64,000 nt of DNA from Aquitalea pelogenes (GCF_001515305.1 NZ_LNQV01000005.1:62001-126000), one strand, 5' to 3'. Positions 45,791-54,358 are shown, counted from the stretch's first letter. The notes: a model not told the origin generated them from the sequence alone. Made by a program: numbers and translations.

Positions 45791-47110
45791 ATGTCCAGCG
45801 CCACAGCCACTGCGGCTACTCACGAACGGATATCCGGCAAGCGCCTGCATGCCATCATTGTCGGCTCGGCCGGCAACCTGGTGGAATGGTTCGATTTCTA
45901 CTGCTATTCCGCCTTTGCCCTGTATTTTGCCAATGCCTTCTTCCCCGCCCAGGACCCCACCGCCCAGCTGATGTCCACCGCCGGCATTTTTGCCCTCGGC
46001 TTTTTCATCCGCCCCATCGGCGGCATGCTGTTCGGCCACATCGGCGACCGGCTGGGACGCAAGACCGCGCTGATGGCTTCGGTGCTGCTGATGTGCTTTG
46101 GCTCCTTGCTGATTGCCTGTGCCCCCACCTATGCCACCGCCGGCATCCTGTCGCCCTGCATCCTGCTGCTGGCGCGCCTGCTGCAAGGCCTGAGCCTGGG
46201 TGGCGAATACGGTGCCAGCGCCACCTATCTGTCGGAAATGGCTGACTCCAAGCACCGCGGCTTCTACAGCAGCTTCCAGTACGTCACCCTGATTGGCGGC
46301 CAGCTGCTGGCCCTGATCCTGCTGCTGGTCTTGCAGAAATTCCTGCTCAGCGCCGAAGAACTGCGTGCCTGGGGTTGGCGCATTCCGTTTTTTGTCGGTG
46401 CCGCGCTGGCAGTGCTGGCCCTGCGCATGCGCCACAATCTGCCGGAAACCCAGTCGTTTGAAGCGGCACGCAAATCCGCCAAGACCATGGGCGGCCTCAA
46501 ACAATTGGCCCAGCACCCCAAGGAAGTATTGCTGGTTGTTGGCCTCACCATGGGCGGCACGCTGGCCTTCTATGTGTACACCACTTATATGCAGAAATTC
46601 CTGCGCCTGTCGGTAGGCCTGACCGACATGCAAACCACCGCAGTTTCTGCCGCCTCGCTGCTGTTTGCCATGTGCTTGCAACCCATTTACGGCGCGCTGT
46701 CCGACCGCATTGGCCGCAAACCGCTGCTGATCGGCTTTGCCTTGCTGGGCACCCTGTTCACCGTGCCCTTGCTCACCGCCATCCGTCACGCCAGTGGTCC
46801 GTGGGAAGCGTTTGGCCTGATCGCTTGCGCCTGGATCATCGTCTCCGGCTACACCTCCATCAACGCACTGGTGAAGGCCGAGCTGTTCCCGGCCAGCATC
46901 CGCGCCACCGGTGTGGGTGTGCCTTACGCCTTTGCCGTATCGGTATTTGGCGGCACGGCGGAATACCTGGCCTTGTGGTTCAAGTCCATTCAGCTGGAAA
47001 GCGGCTTTTACTGGTACACCACGGCGGTGATTGCCTGCACCCTGCTGGTTTGCTGGTTCATGCGCGACACCCGCAAAGGTTCGCTGATTGATGCCGAGGC
47101 AAGGCACTAA
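45791..47110 (+). CDS. MHS-family MFS organic acid (dicarboxylate-type) carrier
   Basis: A 439-residue, 12-helix proton symporter of the metabolite:H+ symporter group. Signatures are GSAGNLVEWFDFYCYSAFALYFA near residue 26, the loop GDRLGRKTALMASVL near residue 85, and LLQGLSLGGEYGASATYLSEMA near residue 133. The nearest familiar relatives are alpha-ketoglutarate permease KgtP-like carriers. A divergent DctSR-like system suggests it is induced by a C4- or C5-dicarboxylate. A gagg site precedes the ATG. Confidence 0.88.
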   Translation: MSSATATAATHERISGKRLHAIIVGSAGNLVEWFDFYCYSAFALYFANAFFPAQDPTAQLMSTAGIFALGFFIRPIGGMLFGHIGDRLGRKTALMASVLLMCFGSLLIACAPTYATAGILSPCILLLARLLQGLSLGGEYGASATYLSEMADSKHRGFYSSFQYVTLIGGQLLALILLLVLQKFLLSAEELRAWGWRIPFFVGAALAVLALRMRHNLPETQSFEAARKSAKTMGGLKQLAQHPKEVLLVVGLTMGGTLAFYVYTTYMQKFLRLSVGLTDMQTTAVSAASLLFAMCLQPIYGALSDRIGRKPLLIGFALLGTLFTVPLLTAIRHASGPWEAFGLIACAWIIVSGYTSINALVKAELFPASIRATGVGVPYAFAVSVFGGTAEYLALWFKSIQLESGFYWYTTAVIACTLLVCWFMRDTRKGSLIDAEARH

Positions 47111-47172
47111 GGCAGGTAATCCGGAACGGATTCTGTGACATCCCATCTCGCATGCTGAAATGAAAACGAAGC

Positions 47173-47334
47173 GTCCTGCATCAATTGGCAGGACAAGAGC
47201 GAGGGATTGGGCATAGAGGGAAATACTGCGAGCAAAAACCTCATCGCAAGGCCCGGCCGGTGCGGTACTAGCGTGCCACATGATTTTGTCAGCCGCCTGA
47301 AAGCCGTACTGCTTGAATGCAGTGCGGCTTTTTC
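47173..47334 (+). other. Structured 3' region after the MFS carrier with a late terminator
   Basis: The 382-base gap 47111-47492 holds no gene. It has a stem gtcctgc/gcaggac at about 47173-47193 and a strong terminator-like stem (aagccgtactgc / gcagtgcggctt, one mismatch pair) at about 47300-47330, followed by five T. The terminator is about 190 bases past the carrier stop, so the gap is either a long 3' UTR or a small RNA. Next comes the promoter region of the LysR gene. Confidence 0.4.
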
Positions 47335-47492
47335 ATTGCGCTTGGCAACTAGCCGATACTTAGTCGGTGGTACGGTCCGAGCATTCATGCCAATCTGCAG
47401 CTTGTTACCTGAGCAAACCCGAGTATTCTCCAGCCTCCACACACCACCCGGACTGCCATACCAGACGCTTGATCCGGCATAAGGAGACAAGC

Positions 47493-48386
47493 ATGCGCCG
47501 CCTGCCATCCTTGACCGCTTTACGCTTTTTTGAAGAGAGCGCAAGGCATATGAGTTTCAACAAGTCTGCAATGGCTTTGTGTGTGACACCTGGTGCGGTC
47601 AGTCGCCAGATCCGTTTGCTGGAGGAAGCACTTGGCACAACGCTTTTTTACCGGGATCACACCGGCATTCGTCTCACCCGGCAGGGACAGGCATTACATG
47701 CCAGCCTGGCCGAAGCATTCGATGTGATCGAGCAGGCCACCCATATTGTTATCCAGCGCCATCCCCCTCCCCGCAAACGGCTGACAGTCATTACCCCACC
47801 CACCTTTGCCACCCGCTGGCTGTCCCCACGGCTGGGTTCGCTGCTACAAGCGCTACCAGGCATCGACTTCTCCATCCTGACTGATAACACCGAACCGCAA
47901 CCCTGCAGCATCCGCTTCGGTCATCAGGCACAGCGTCCTTGCCGGTCAGAACTCTTGTTCATCGAGCAGCATGTACTGGTAGGTGGAGTGAAGTTCCGCG
48001 GGCAGCATGTCGAGACACTGCTACAGCAACTACCTACGCTGCATGTTTTACACGGTAAAAACAGGCTTTCGCTGTGGCCAGACTGGCTGGATGCCGCCGG
48101 ATTACCCAACACCTACGCCGACAACGGCATCGAGTTTTCTACACTCGATCAGGCCATTCACGCAGCATGTGCCGGCATGGGGCTGGCGGTAGTGGATCGC
48201 AATATGATTGCTCATGAATTACTGGCTGGAGCACTGTTGCAGCTCTCGCCAATCGAATGCCACGGACCCTATGGATACTGGCTGGAAACCCATGCCTCGC
48301 ATGAGCACGAAGAAATCTCCGCATTTTCCGCCTGGCTGCACAATGCTGCAGCACAACCAGGCGGAAATCAGCTGGTACTTGCCTGA
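47493..48386 (+). CDS. LysR-family regulator (GcvA-like), probably of the fae/MFS cluster
   Basis: A 297-residue LysR protein of the GcvA-like type that starts with RLPSLTALRFFEESARHMSFNKSAMALCVTPGAVSRQIRLLEEALG (winged helix). The effector domain is recognisable (RKRLTVITPPTFATRWLSPRLGSLLQALPG). The start at 47493 has an aaggag site (47481). Codon use is slightly less GC-rich than in neighbouring housekeeping genes. Its 3' end overlaps the convergent MFS gene by 19 bases. Control of the minus-strand fae operon is inferred from position only. Confidence 0.85.
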   Translation: MRRLPSLTALRFFEESARHMSFNKSAMALCVTPGAVSRQIRLLEEALGTTLFYRDHTGIRLTRQGQALHASLAEAFDVIEQATHIVIQRHPPPRKRLTVITPPTFATRWLSPRLGSLLQALPGIDFSILTDNTEPQPCSIRFGHQAQRPCRSELLFIEQHVLVGGVKFRGQHVETLLQQLPTLHVLHGKNRLSLWPDWLDAAGLPNTYADNGIEFSTLDQAIHAACAGMGLAVVDRNMIAHELLAGALLQLSPIECHGPYGYWLETHASHEHEEISAFSAWLHNAAAQPGGNQLVLA

Positions 48387-49747
48387 TTCAAGGTGAGGTG
48401 TCTGGTCTCCGGAGCCCAAGCAATCGATACCATCATCCCCACCAGCAATACTGCTGCCAGCGCCAGCATCGTCAGCTGGATACCTGCCTTCTCAATGCCC
48501 AGCGGCAACAAGAAGGTGCCAACAGCCGACCCCAGGCGGCTACAGGCAATTGACAAGCCCACGCCACAAGCCCGCACCTCAGTCGGAAAACACTCCGGCG
48601 GATACACCCCCACCAGATTGGAAAAGGCCGACATGGTCAGCGTGAAAATGCCGAACAGGACAATCATCGCCACTTGAGCCGAAGGTGGCAGCATGCCCAA
48701 GCCCAGTAGCGACACACAGCACAGCGCAAATGCGCCAATCAGGAATGCGCGGCGTGGCAGCTTGATCGTCAGCCAGATACCGGTCAGTGCCCCCAGCACC
48801 AGAAATCCATTCAGCAACAAATCCGCTCCGAATCCCGATGCAATGCCAATAGCACCAAGAATCCCTGGCAGGAAGGTGTAGATGGCAAAGTAGGGAATCA
48901 CCAGACACATGAAGAAGATGCAGTTAAAGAGTGTGCGGCGGATCAGATCGGCCTTGAACAAACGCGCAAAACCACCCGTCTGTCCCGTCTGCGCTGTTCC
49001 AGGGTTGCCATCCAGCGTGACATGCGCACCAAAATGCTTGTGCACGATACGCATCGCCTCCTCCCTGCGTCCTTTGCCCAGCAGCCACCGTGGTGACTCC
49101 GGGGTACCAATACGCAGAACCAGCACCAGCAATGCAGGCACAGCAGCAGACGCCAGCAACCAGCGCCAGGCATCCGGACTGGCATCGGCATAAAACATGC
49201 CGAAAACATTGGCCAGCACATAGCCAATGGTCCAGATCACGCTGAATGATCCCAGCAGGGTGCCACGATGCTTGCGCGGTGAGAATTCGGCCAGAATCGC
49301 ATGGCCGACGACAAAATCCCCTCCCATGCCAAAACCGATCAGCACGCGCAGTGCAACCAGCATCCATGCCGCACTGACATAAAATTGCAGGAATGCAGCA
49401 ACAGTAATGATGAGGAAGCTGCACAAGAAGATTTTCTGACGTCCAAGCCTGTCAGCCAGCCAGCCGAACACCAGACTGCCCACAAAGATGCCCAGCAATG
49501 CGGAGGAAGCCAGCAAGCCCATCCAGAAGGCATCCAGCGGAATCTGCCTGTTCAGTGAACCCAGTGCGTAGGCGATGGTGCCCAGCACATAGCCTTCGGT
49601 AAAATGCGCACCAAAGGTTAGCGCGGCAATCTTGACGTGAAAGCGGTTCAACGGCACGTCATCCAGTGTAATGCCTGCCCCGCCAGCACTGTCGGGAGTA
49701 CTGGCAGGCAAACCTGACGCTGACATACCGGTAGCATGCATACCCAT
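48368..49747 (-). CDS. MFS transporter of the aromatic-acid/metabolite symporter type
   Basis: A 459-residue, 12-helix carrier. GYVLGTIAYALGSLNRQIPLD near residue 50, the loop GWLADRLGRQKIFLCSFL near residue 95, RVLIGFGMGGDFVVGHAILAEFSPRKHRGT near residue 135, and PPECFPTEVRACGVGLSIACSRLGSAVG near residue 390 mark the AAHS/sugar-porter-like group that moves organic acids. The ATG at 49747 follows gaaggag and is preferred to a start at 49801. It lies downstream of the aldo/keto reductase and fae genes, probably in the same transcript (93-base gap). The substrate is unknown. Confidence 0.82.
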   Translation of the reverse strand: MGMHATGMSASGLPASTPDSAGGAGITLDDVPLNRFHVKIAALTFGAHFTEGYVLGTIAYALGSLNRQIPLDAFWMGLLASSALLGIFVGSLVFGWLADRLGRQKIFLCSFLIITVAAFLQFYVSAAWMLVALRVLIGFGMGGDFVVGHAILAEFSPRKHRGTLLGSFSVIWTIGYVLANVFGMFYADASPDAWRWLLASAAVPALLVLVLRIGTPESPRWLLGKGRREEAMRIVHKHFGAHVTLDGNPGTAQTGQTGGFARLFKADLIRRTLFNCIFFMCLVIPYFAIYTFLPGILGAIGIASGFGADLLLNGFLVLGALTGIWLTIKLPRRAFLIGAFALCCVSLLGLGMLPPSAQVAMIVLFGIFTLTMSAFSNLVGVYPPECFPTEVRACGVGLSIACSRLGSAVGTFLLPLGIEKAGIQLTMLALAAVLLVGMMVSIAWAPETRHLTLNQASTS

Positions 49748-49840
49748 GCCGGTCTCCTTCAGTTGCAGAGGGCAAGTAGATGGCGCAAGGCTATCTGCCA
49801 CCCTCGGTGCCGTCTTGCGAATGATGTTTTTCAGCCTGCC

Positions 49841-50869
49841 TCAGGTATCCGCCTGCCGAAACACCCCCTGTGCAGGCCGTGGCTCCCGTGCAATACGGCA
49901 TCCTGCGCTGTAATCATTGATCAGGTCACAGGGGGTGTAATTGCGTTCCAGCTCATGCAATTCATCCTCATCTAGCCGGGTTTCCAATGCCGCCAGCGCA
50001 CTATCAAACTGCGCAGCCGAATCGGCCCCCACCAGCATGCTGACTACACCCGGCCGGTTTAACACCCAGGCCTGGGCAACCTGCGCGGCACTCACCCCCC
50101 GACGTGCCGCCACCCGCGCAACCGAGGCGGCAATCCGTTGCGAGCAAGAATCGCCATACATCTGTGCGGTGAAGAAATCCGTCTGGTTGCGGGTGGACTG
50201 GGCATCGCCACTTAACAGGCCACGGGCCAGCGGGCTGAATACCGATACCCCGACACCTTGATCCAGGCAGTAAGGAATCATCTCGCGCTCTTCCTCCCGG
50301 TAGGCCACATTGAGCTGCAGCTGCATATTGATCGGCTTGTGCCAGTGATGTTGCTCACACGCTTGCATGATCTTGGCAAACTGCCAGGTATACATGGTGG
50401 AGACCCCCAGATAGCGGGCCTTGCCTGCCTGCACAACATCATTCAGCGCGCACATTGTCTCTTCAACCGGCGTATTCACATCGAAGAAATGCAGCATGTA
50501 GATATCGACATAATCCATGTCCAGACGCTGCAGCGAAGCATCTATCCCGTACATGATGTGCTTGCGCGAGTGCCCACCGGCATTGGGGTGGCTGGCCATG
50601 TCATAGCCTACCTTGGTGGTAATGACCACCTCGTCACGCCGCACCAGCCGCTTGAGAATGCGCCCCACCACAACTTCACCGATACCCGCTGAATAAAAAT
50701 CAGCCAGATCGATAAAATTCACCCCGGCCTCCAGGGCATGACGCACAATCGGCTCACTTTGTCTTTCATCAAAAATCCAGGGCTTCCATGCCGGGCTGCC
50801 CATATTCATGGTACCAAGACACAAGCGCGATACTTTCAAGCCGGATTGGCCAAGACGCAGGTATTCCAT
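49841..50869 (-). CDS. Aldo/keto reductase
   Basis: A 342-residue NADPH-dependent aldehyde/ketone reductase with a TIM-barrel fold. It has the N-terminal YLRLGQSGLKVSRLCLGTMNMG, the catalytic Asp and Tyr in FIDLADFYSAG (near residue 50), Lys in ITTKVGYD, His in YMLHFFDVNTP, and the cofactor end segment SMLVGADSAAQFDSAL. All four catalytic residues are present. It starts 11 bases after the fae-like gene, so the two are co-transcribed. Together they suggest handling of a small aldehyde. Confidence 0.88.
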   Translation of the reverse strand: MEYLRLGQSGLKVSRLCLGTMNMGSPAWKPWIFDERQSEPIVRHALEAGVNFIDLADFYSAGIGEVVVGRILKRLVRRDEVVITTKVGYDMASHPNAGGHSRKHIMYGIDASLQRLDMDYVDIYMLHFFDVNTPVEETMCALNDVVQAGKARYLGVSTMYTWQFAKIMQACEQHHWHKPINMQLQLNVAYREEEREMIPYCLDQGVGVSVFSPLARGLLSGDAQSTRNQTDFFTAQMYGDSCSQRIAASVARVAARRGVSAAQVAQAWVLNRPGVVSMLVGADSAAQFDSALAALETRLDEDELHELERNYTPCDLINDYSAGCRIAREPRPAQGVFRQADT

Positions 50870-50880
50870 GGTCGCTCCCG

Positions 50881-51393
50881 TCAATTGGTTTTCGGTGTGT
50901 AAAACGGGTTGGACACCTGCCGTGCCGCCATGAATACAGCGTCCTTGTGCGGCAGGCCTTCCATGGCTGCAATCAGGGCCTGTTTGCAAGCACGATAGTT
51001 ATTGTCAAACACGCTATCCAGATCATCCGCCTGTGCATTGACCCAGTTGGCCGTAACCACAACCCAATCGTTCTCTGCCGCTGCCGGCAAAATGCCACTC
51101 TCCAGCGATTCTGCAACTGCCTTGGCAATGCCTGCCTGCGATGCCCCCCAGGTTGCGTTCGCATGGGTAGTGCTCTCGATCTGGGCCTTGTTGACATAAA
51201 GCGTAAGTGGTTTGGCCGGGATACCAGGCTGCACGATCACCACAAACGGCGCATGACCCAGTGATGGCGTGGCAAGTGCTGTCGCAAATGCCTGCCCTGC
51301 CGGGCCATTGCGCGGCCCGGCAAGCACATTGATATGGGCCAGGTTGACCCCTGCGCCTTCAAAGCCCTCGCCAATAAACAGATTCCTTTCCAT
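50881..51393 (-). CDS. Formaldehyde-activating enzyme (Fae) homologue, orphan
   Basis: Fae joins formaldehyde to tetrahydromethanopterin in methylotrophs. The 170-residue product matches the family along its length: IGEGFEGAGVNLAHINVLAGPRNGPAG (with the His thought to be the general acid in AHI), FATALATPSLGHAPFVVIVQPGIPAKPLTLYVNKAQI, and DNNYRACKQALIAAMEG. The usual QMFGPAQ segment reads ATWGASQ. A ggagg site precedes the ATG at 51393. No tetrahydromethanopterin pathway gene is in the window, so the cofactor and even the reaction are open; a different aldehyde or a sensor-like role is possible. Confidence 0.85.
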   Translation of the reverse strand: MERNLFIGEGFEGAGVNLAHINVLAGPRNGPAGQAFATALATPSLGHAPFVVIVQPGIPAKPLTLYVNKAQIESTTHANATWGASQAGIAKAVAESLESGILPAAAENDWVVVTANWVNAQADDLDSVFDNNYRACKQALIAAMEGLPHKDAVFMAARQVSNPFYTPKTN

Positions 51394-51427
51394 TTGCCAG
51401 CTCCTCCATCTTTTTGTGTTTCGCCAT

Positions 51428-51463
51428 CCACACCATTGCGGGATGAACTGGAAAACATGGTGT
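51428..51463. promoter_or_regulatory. Eight-base inverted repeat upstream of the fae operon
   Basis: The arms cacaccat (51428-51435) and atggtgtg (51456-51463) pair perfectly across 20 bases, 35-70 bases before the fae-like gene. It is a likely operator pair or regulator site. Confidence 0.35.
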
Positions 51464-51630
51464 GACAGATGCTTGCGCATCAGGTAGCGATGATTTTTCA
51501 ATGGGTATTGATGGAATCTCAGGATGACCGATCGAACACATGGAGATGCGCGGCCCTTGCGTGGCAAAGCCGTTACTGCCAGCAGGGGCCGGGTTATGTG
51601 CGTGCACTTGATGGAGAAATCACACACCGG

Positions 51631-51661
51631 CTGACATTCCTGCGGGATAAATTGCTATGCT
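51631..51661 (+). promoter_or_regulatory. Promoter of the isochorismatase-type gene
   Basis: CTGACA (51631-51636) and TATGCT (51656-51661, preceded by TGC as an extended -10) lie 19 bases apart and 27 bases before the gene start. Confidence 0.35.
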
Positions 51662-51687
51662 TTCCACTTTATCCAGCCGGGGGACAT

Positions 51688-52212
51688 ATGCCAGATACCG
51701 CTTTACTGATTGTGGACATGCAATGCGGCGTGGTGGCCGCAGAACCAGCTGCCGTTCGGCTGGAGCAGGTGCTGGGTAGTCTGAAACTGGCCATTGCCAA
51801 AGCGCGGGAGCGCAGTTTTCCGGTGATTTTTGTCCAGCATGAAGAAGCCGGGCTGGAACGTGACAGCGCGGCCTGGCAGCTGCACCCTGCCCTGCCAGCC
51901 ACGGCCACCGACCATTTCATCTACAAACGGCATGGCGACAGCTTTTGTGATACCCCGCTGGCAGCCCTGCTGGAGAATCTGGGCGTCAGCAAACTGTGGC
52001 TGGGCGGCTGCGCCACCGACTTCTGCGTGGATAGCACTTTGCGTAATGCGGTTTCGCTTGGCTTTCAGGTTACGGTAATTGCAGATGCGCATACCACGCT
52101 GAGTGCCTTTGCATTGAGCGGTGAACAAGTGATCGACCACTTCAATGCGGTGTGGGATGCCACCAATGCCACCCCGCAGCCCTTGCTGGTTCAGCCTGCT
52201 GCCGCACTATAG
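51688..52212 (+). CDS. Isochorismatase-family cysteine hydrolase
   Basis: A 174-residue hydrolase with the full catalytic triad of the family: Asp10 (LLIVDMQ), Lys80 (FIYKRHGDSF) and Cys113 (GGCATDFCVDSTLRNAV). The length and C-terminus (DATNATPQPLLVQPAAAL) fit nicotinamidase/maleamate-type amidohydrolases, but the substrate cannot be read from sequence. The ATG at 51688 follows a ggggga site. It is divergent from fae. A decayed copy of its C-terminal code lies at 53186-53249. Confidence 0.85.
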   Translation: MPDTALLIVDMQCGVVAAEPAAVRLEQVLGSLKLAIAKARERSFPVIFVQHEEAGLERDSAAWQLHPALPATATDHFIYKRHGDSFCDTPLAALLENLGVSKLWLGGCATDFCVDSTLRNAVSLGFQVTVIADAHTTLSAFALSGEQVIDHFNAVWDATNATPQPLLVQPAAAL

Positions 52213-52259
52213 CCCGGGGCACTACCGTAGCCTTAAGCTGACAGGCTGCAAACGGACAT

Positions 52260-52988
52260 TCAAGCCGCCTTGCTCCGTGCTGCAGTGCCAGAAGGGCCTG
52301 CGGCTTCACCGGTGCGTATATGGCCATCAGCATCAATCATCAGGATGGATTTTGCCGGTAGCGGATTGGCCGAAAACAGCCGGGAATATTTGGCGATCAC
52401 CTTGTCCAGCTCACCCTGGCTGCCCGCAGCGGCATATTCCTGCTGGAATGCCTGGCTGTCATCCAGCAGGTTCTTGAATTCACCCAAGGCGTAAACCGTA
52501 CTCAGCTCGCGTCCGATACCCGGGTTATCAGTCAAGGCTTGCTTAAGCTGGGCCGCATAGGGGTAATCGGCAGGAAACTGTGGCTGGCCGTTACTATCGT
52601 ACTGGATGCTGGCAGGTGCAGCCGGAATGCCGTTGGCGGAGAGAAACGCCGGGAATTTCTGGTTGATGTCCTGCGTCAGGGCATCGATATCGCGCTGTGA
52701 TGGCAACATCAAAGGGGGAAGTTCTCCGTTGCCCCCTTGCGGTTTCGGCGAAAAATACGACTCCAGATTCAGTGCTACCTCCCCCTTGTCGGTATCCATT
52801 TTGACGCCGGCACCTGAAGCTGCGCTCGCCTCCGCGGCCAGACGCTCACGTGCCGCAGATGAAATACTGATGACATCGGCAAGATTTGCCGTCCGGGCGG
52901 CAGTATTGTCAGCTTGGTTCTGCGTGGCGGCAATGGACTTGTATACCCCGGAAACATTGCCAGCACGGGTCAGGCCTGGGATGAGCAT
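52260..52988 (-). CDS. Protein of unknown function
   Basis: I do not recognise this 242-residue protein. It starts MLIPGLTRAGNVSGVYKSIAA, has no signal peptide or membrane helix, and shows an alanine-rich helical segment (ADVISISSAARERLAAEASAASG) followed by a mostly polar body with YSRLFSANPLPAKSILMIDADGHIRTG near the end. The ATG at 52988 with gggg upstream is preferred; frames further upstream look random. It ends 47 bases from the convergent hydrolase stop. It separates the hydrolase gene from its decayed partial copy, so it may have been inserted between duplicated sequences. Confidence 0.6.
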   Translation of the reverse strand: MLIPGLTRAGNVSGVYKSIAATQNQADNTAARTANLADVISISSAARERLAAEASAASGAGVKMDTDKGEVALNLESYFSPKPQGGNGELPPLMLPSQRDIDALTQDINQKFPAFLSANGIPAAPASIQYDSNGQPQFPADYPYAAQLKQALTDNPGIGRELSTVYALGEFKNLLDDSQAFQQEYAAAGSQGELDKVIAKYSRLFSANPLPAKSILMIDADGHIRTGEAAGPSGTAARSKAA

Positions 52989-53145
52989 GGTGTGCCCCAT
53001 GGAATGAAGTGGCAACAACCATGCAAACAGCATGCCAATACGATCTGCAGGCCAAATGTCATCAACAGCTTCAGATATGGTCTGATCCACACCCGGCTTG
53101 CCTGCATGTCAATGTTTTCAAGCCTTGTTTACCCCGGCACGGACA

Positions 53146-53161
53146 CATGTGATGTCACATG
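53146..53161. promoter_or_regulatory. Palindrome catgtga-tg-tcacatg
   Basis: A perfect 7+2+7 inverted repeat about 160 bases upstream of the unknown minus-strand gene, nested in repeated acatgt units. It is a candidate operator. The spacing does not fit Crp or Fnr sites. Confidence 0.35.
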
Positions 53162-53185
53162 ACATGTTTCGTCAGGCGACAACAC

Positions 53186-53249
53186 TGCAGTGCGGGATGC
53201 CACCCACGCCACGCCGCAGCCGCTACGGGTACAAGCTGCCGCCGCGCTC
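53186..53249 (+). pseudogene. Decayed fragment of an isochorismatase-family gene
   Basis: Sixty-four bases here align without gaps to 52146-52209, the end of the intact isochorismatase-type gene, at roughly three of four positions. The encoded peptide DATHATPQPLRVQAAAAL parallels DATNATPQPLLVQPAAAL. The rest of the gene and the stop are absent. It is a relic of a second copy or paralogue. The remainder of the gap 52989-53426 is AT-richer and has no gene. Confidence 0.65.
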
Positions 53250-53426
53250 TGGGCCCATGGGCAGGCGCAGCAAACAGCCAGGTGGGCAAGCTGGCCTGTG
53301 CACTATTCCCAACAAAGAACAATTATCCGCCTCTTTAAACACCAAGTCAGGATAATTCCACACATAAAGGGTCTATTATAAACAAATCATAAATTATGGC
53401 CGATAATTACTCTGCGAACCCAATGT

Positions 53427-54194
53427 ATGCGACTTCCATACTGGCTGCTGATGCTGCTGATATTCCAGGTTTGCCATGCCACCCCGCTACGGCTGGTGAC
53501 CTTCGACTATCCACCATATGTCACAGAGGGTGACCAGGGCCCCGAAGGCCTGGCCACCAGCATAGTGGGCGAAGTCTTTGCCCGGATCGGCAAACATGCA
53601 CAGATCAAACTCTATCCGATGAACCGTGCGCTCAATTTGGTCAGCCACCGCCAGGTGGATGGTTTGTTCCCGCTAAAAAAGACCCCGGAGCGGGAATTGA
53701 CCATGGTTTATCCCCATCAACCCCTGCTTATCCAGGACTATGTATTTTTCGTCCGCAAAAACTCGCCATGGAAGTTCAACGGCCAACTGGCATCCATTGC
53801 TGGCGCACGCATTGGCATCACCCGCAATGTGTTCTATAGCCCTCGTCTGGACCAGGCATTAAAAGCAGGATTATTTGCTGCAGTGGATAGCACGGATAGC
53901 CATGAATTGAATTTGCGCAAATTACTGGCCGGGCGGGTGGACATCGTGCCGTGCAGCCGCACGGTTGCATTGCAGCTGCTGCAAGCCATGCCTGGGGGCA
54001 ATAATGCAGTACAAACCGGACCTAGCATTGAAAAGGTAGCCAGCTATCTGGTGTTTACCCCAGGCCCGGAGGCGGCGAAGCTTGCCGCCCTCTTCGATCA
54101 GACCATGACCCGCATGACCAAGGATGGAAGCCTGAACCGGCTGATGGCGAATGAACTGCGCAGACAGCAGCAAGCACCCATTCGCATTCACTAG
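53427..54194 (+). CDS. Periplasmic solute-binding protein (SBP family 3-like)
   Basis: A 255-residue protein with a signal peptide (residues 1-18, ending CHATP) and a family 3 binding-protein fold: LRLVTFDYPPYVTEGDQGPEGLATSIVGEVF at the start, YPMNRALNLVSHRQVDGLFPLKKTPERE, and ARIGITRNVFY near residue 131. No ABC permease or ATPase gene is nearby, so it is an orphan; such proteins may serve a distant transporter or a sensor. An AT-rich promoter region with tattataaac lies 45-55 bases before the start. It has no clear ribosome binding site. Confidence 0.75.
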   Translation: MRLPYWLLMLLIFQVCHATPLRLVTFDYPPYVTEGDQGPEGLATSIVGEVFARIGKHAQIKLYPMNRALNLVSHRQVDGLFPLKKTPERELTMVYPHQPLLIQDYVFFVRKNSPWKFNGQLASIAGARIGITRNVFYSPRLDQALKAGLFAAVDSTDSHELNLRKLLAGRVDIVPCSRTVALQLLQAMPGGNNAVQTGPSIEKVASYLVFTPGPEAAKLAALFDQTMTRMTKDGSLNRLMANELRRQQQAPIRIH

Positions 54195-54358
54195 TGCGAC
54201 ATGCCGGGCTTTCCCGCAGGTCAACTCCGGGTGTGCCTGCGTGGACTCCAGCGTGTCGTGCTACTGAATAGCATGTAACACCGCGCCGCTTCGGCCGAAA
54301 AGTACTCACGCCACATCAACTCCCCCCCAGTGGCTCAGCACACCCGCTGACCGGAAAA

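Noticed and set aside
53146-53161. Crp or Fnr binding site
   Set aside because: The arms are two bases apart; Crp needs six and Fnr four.
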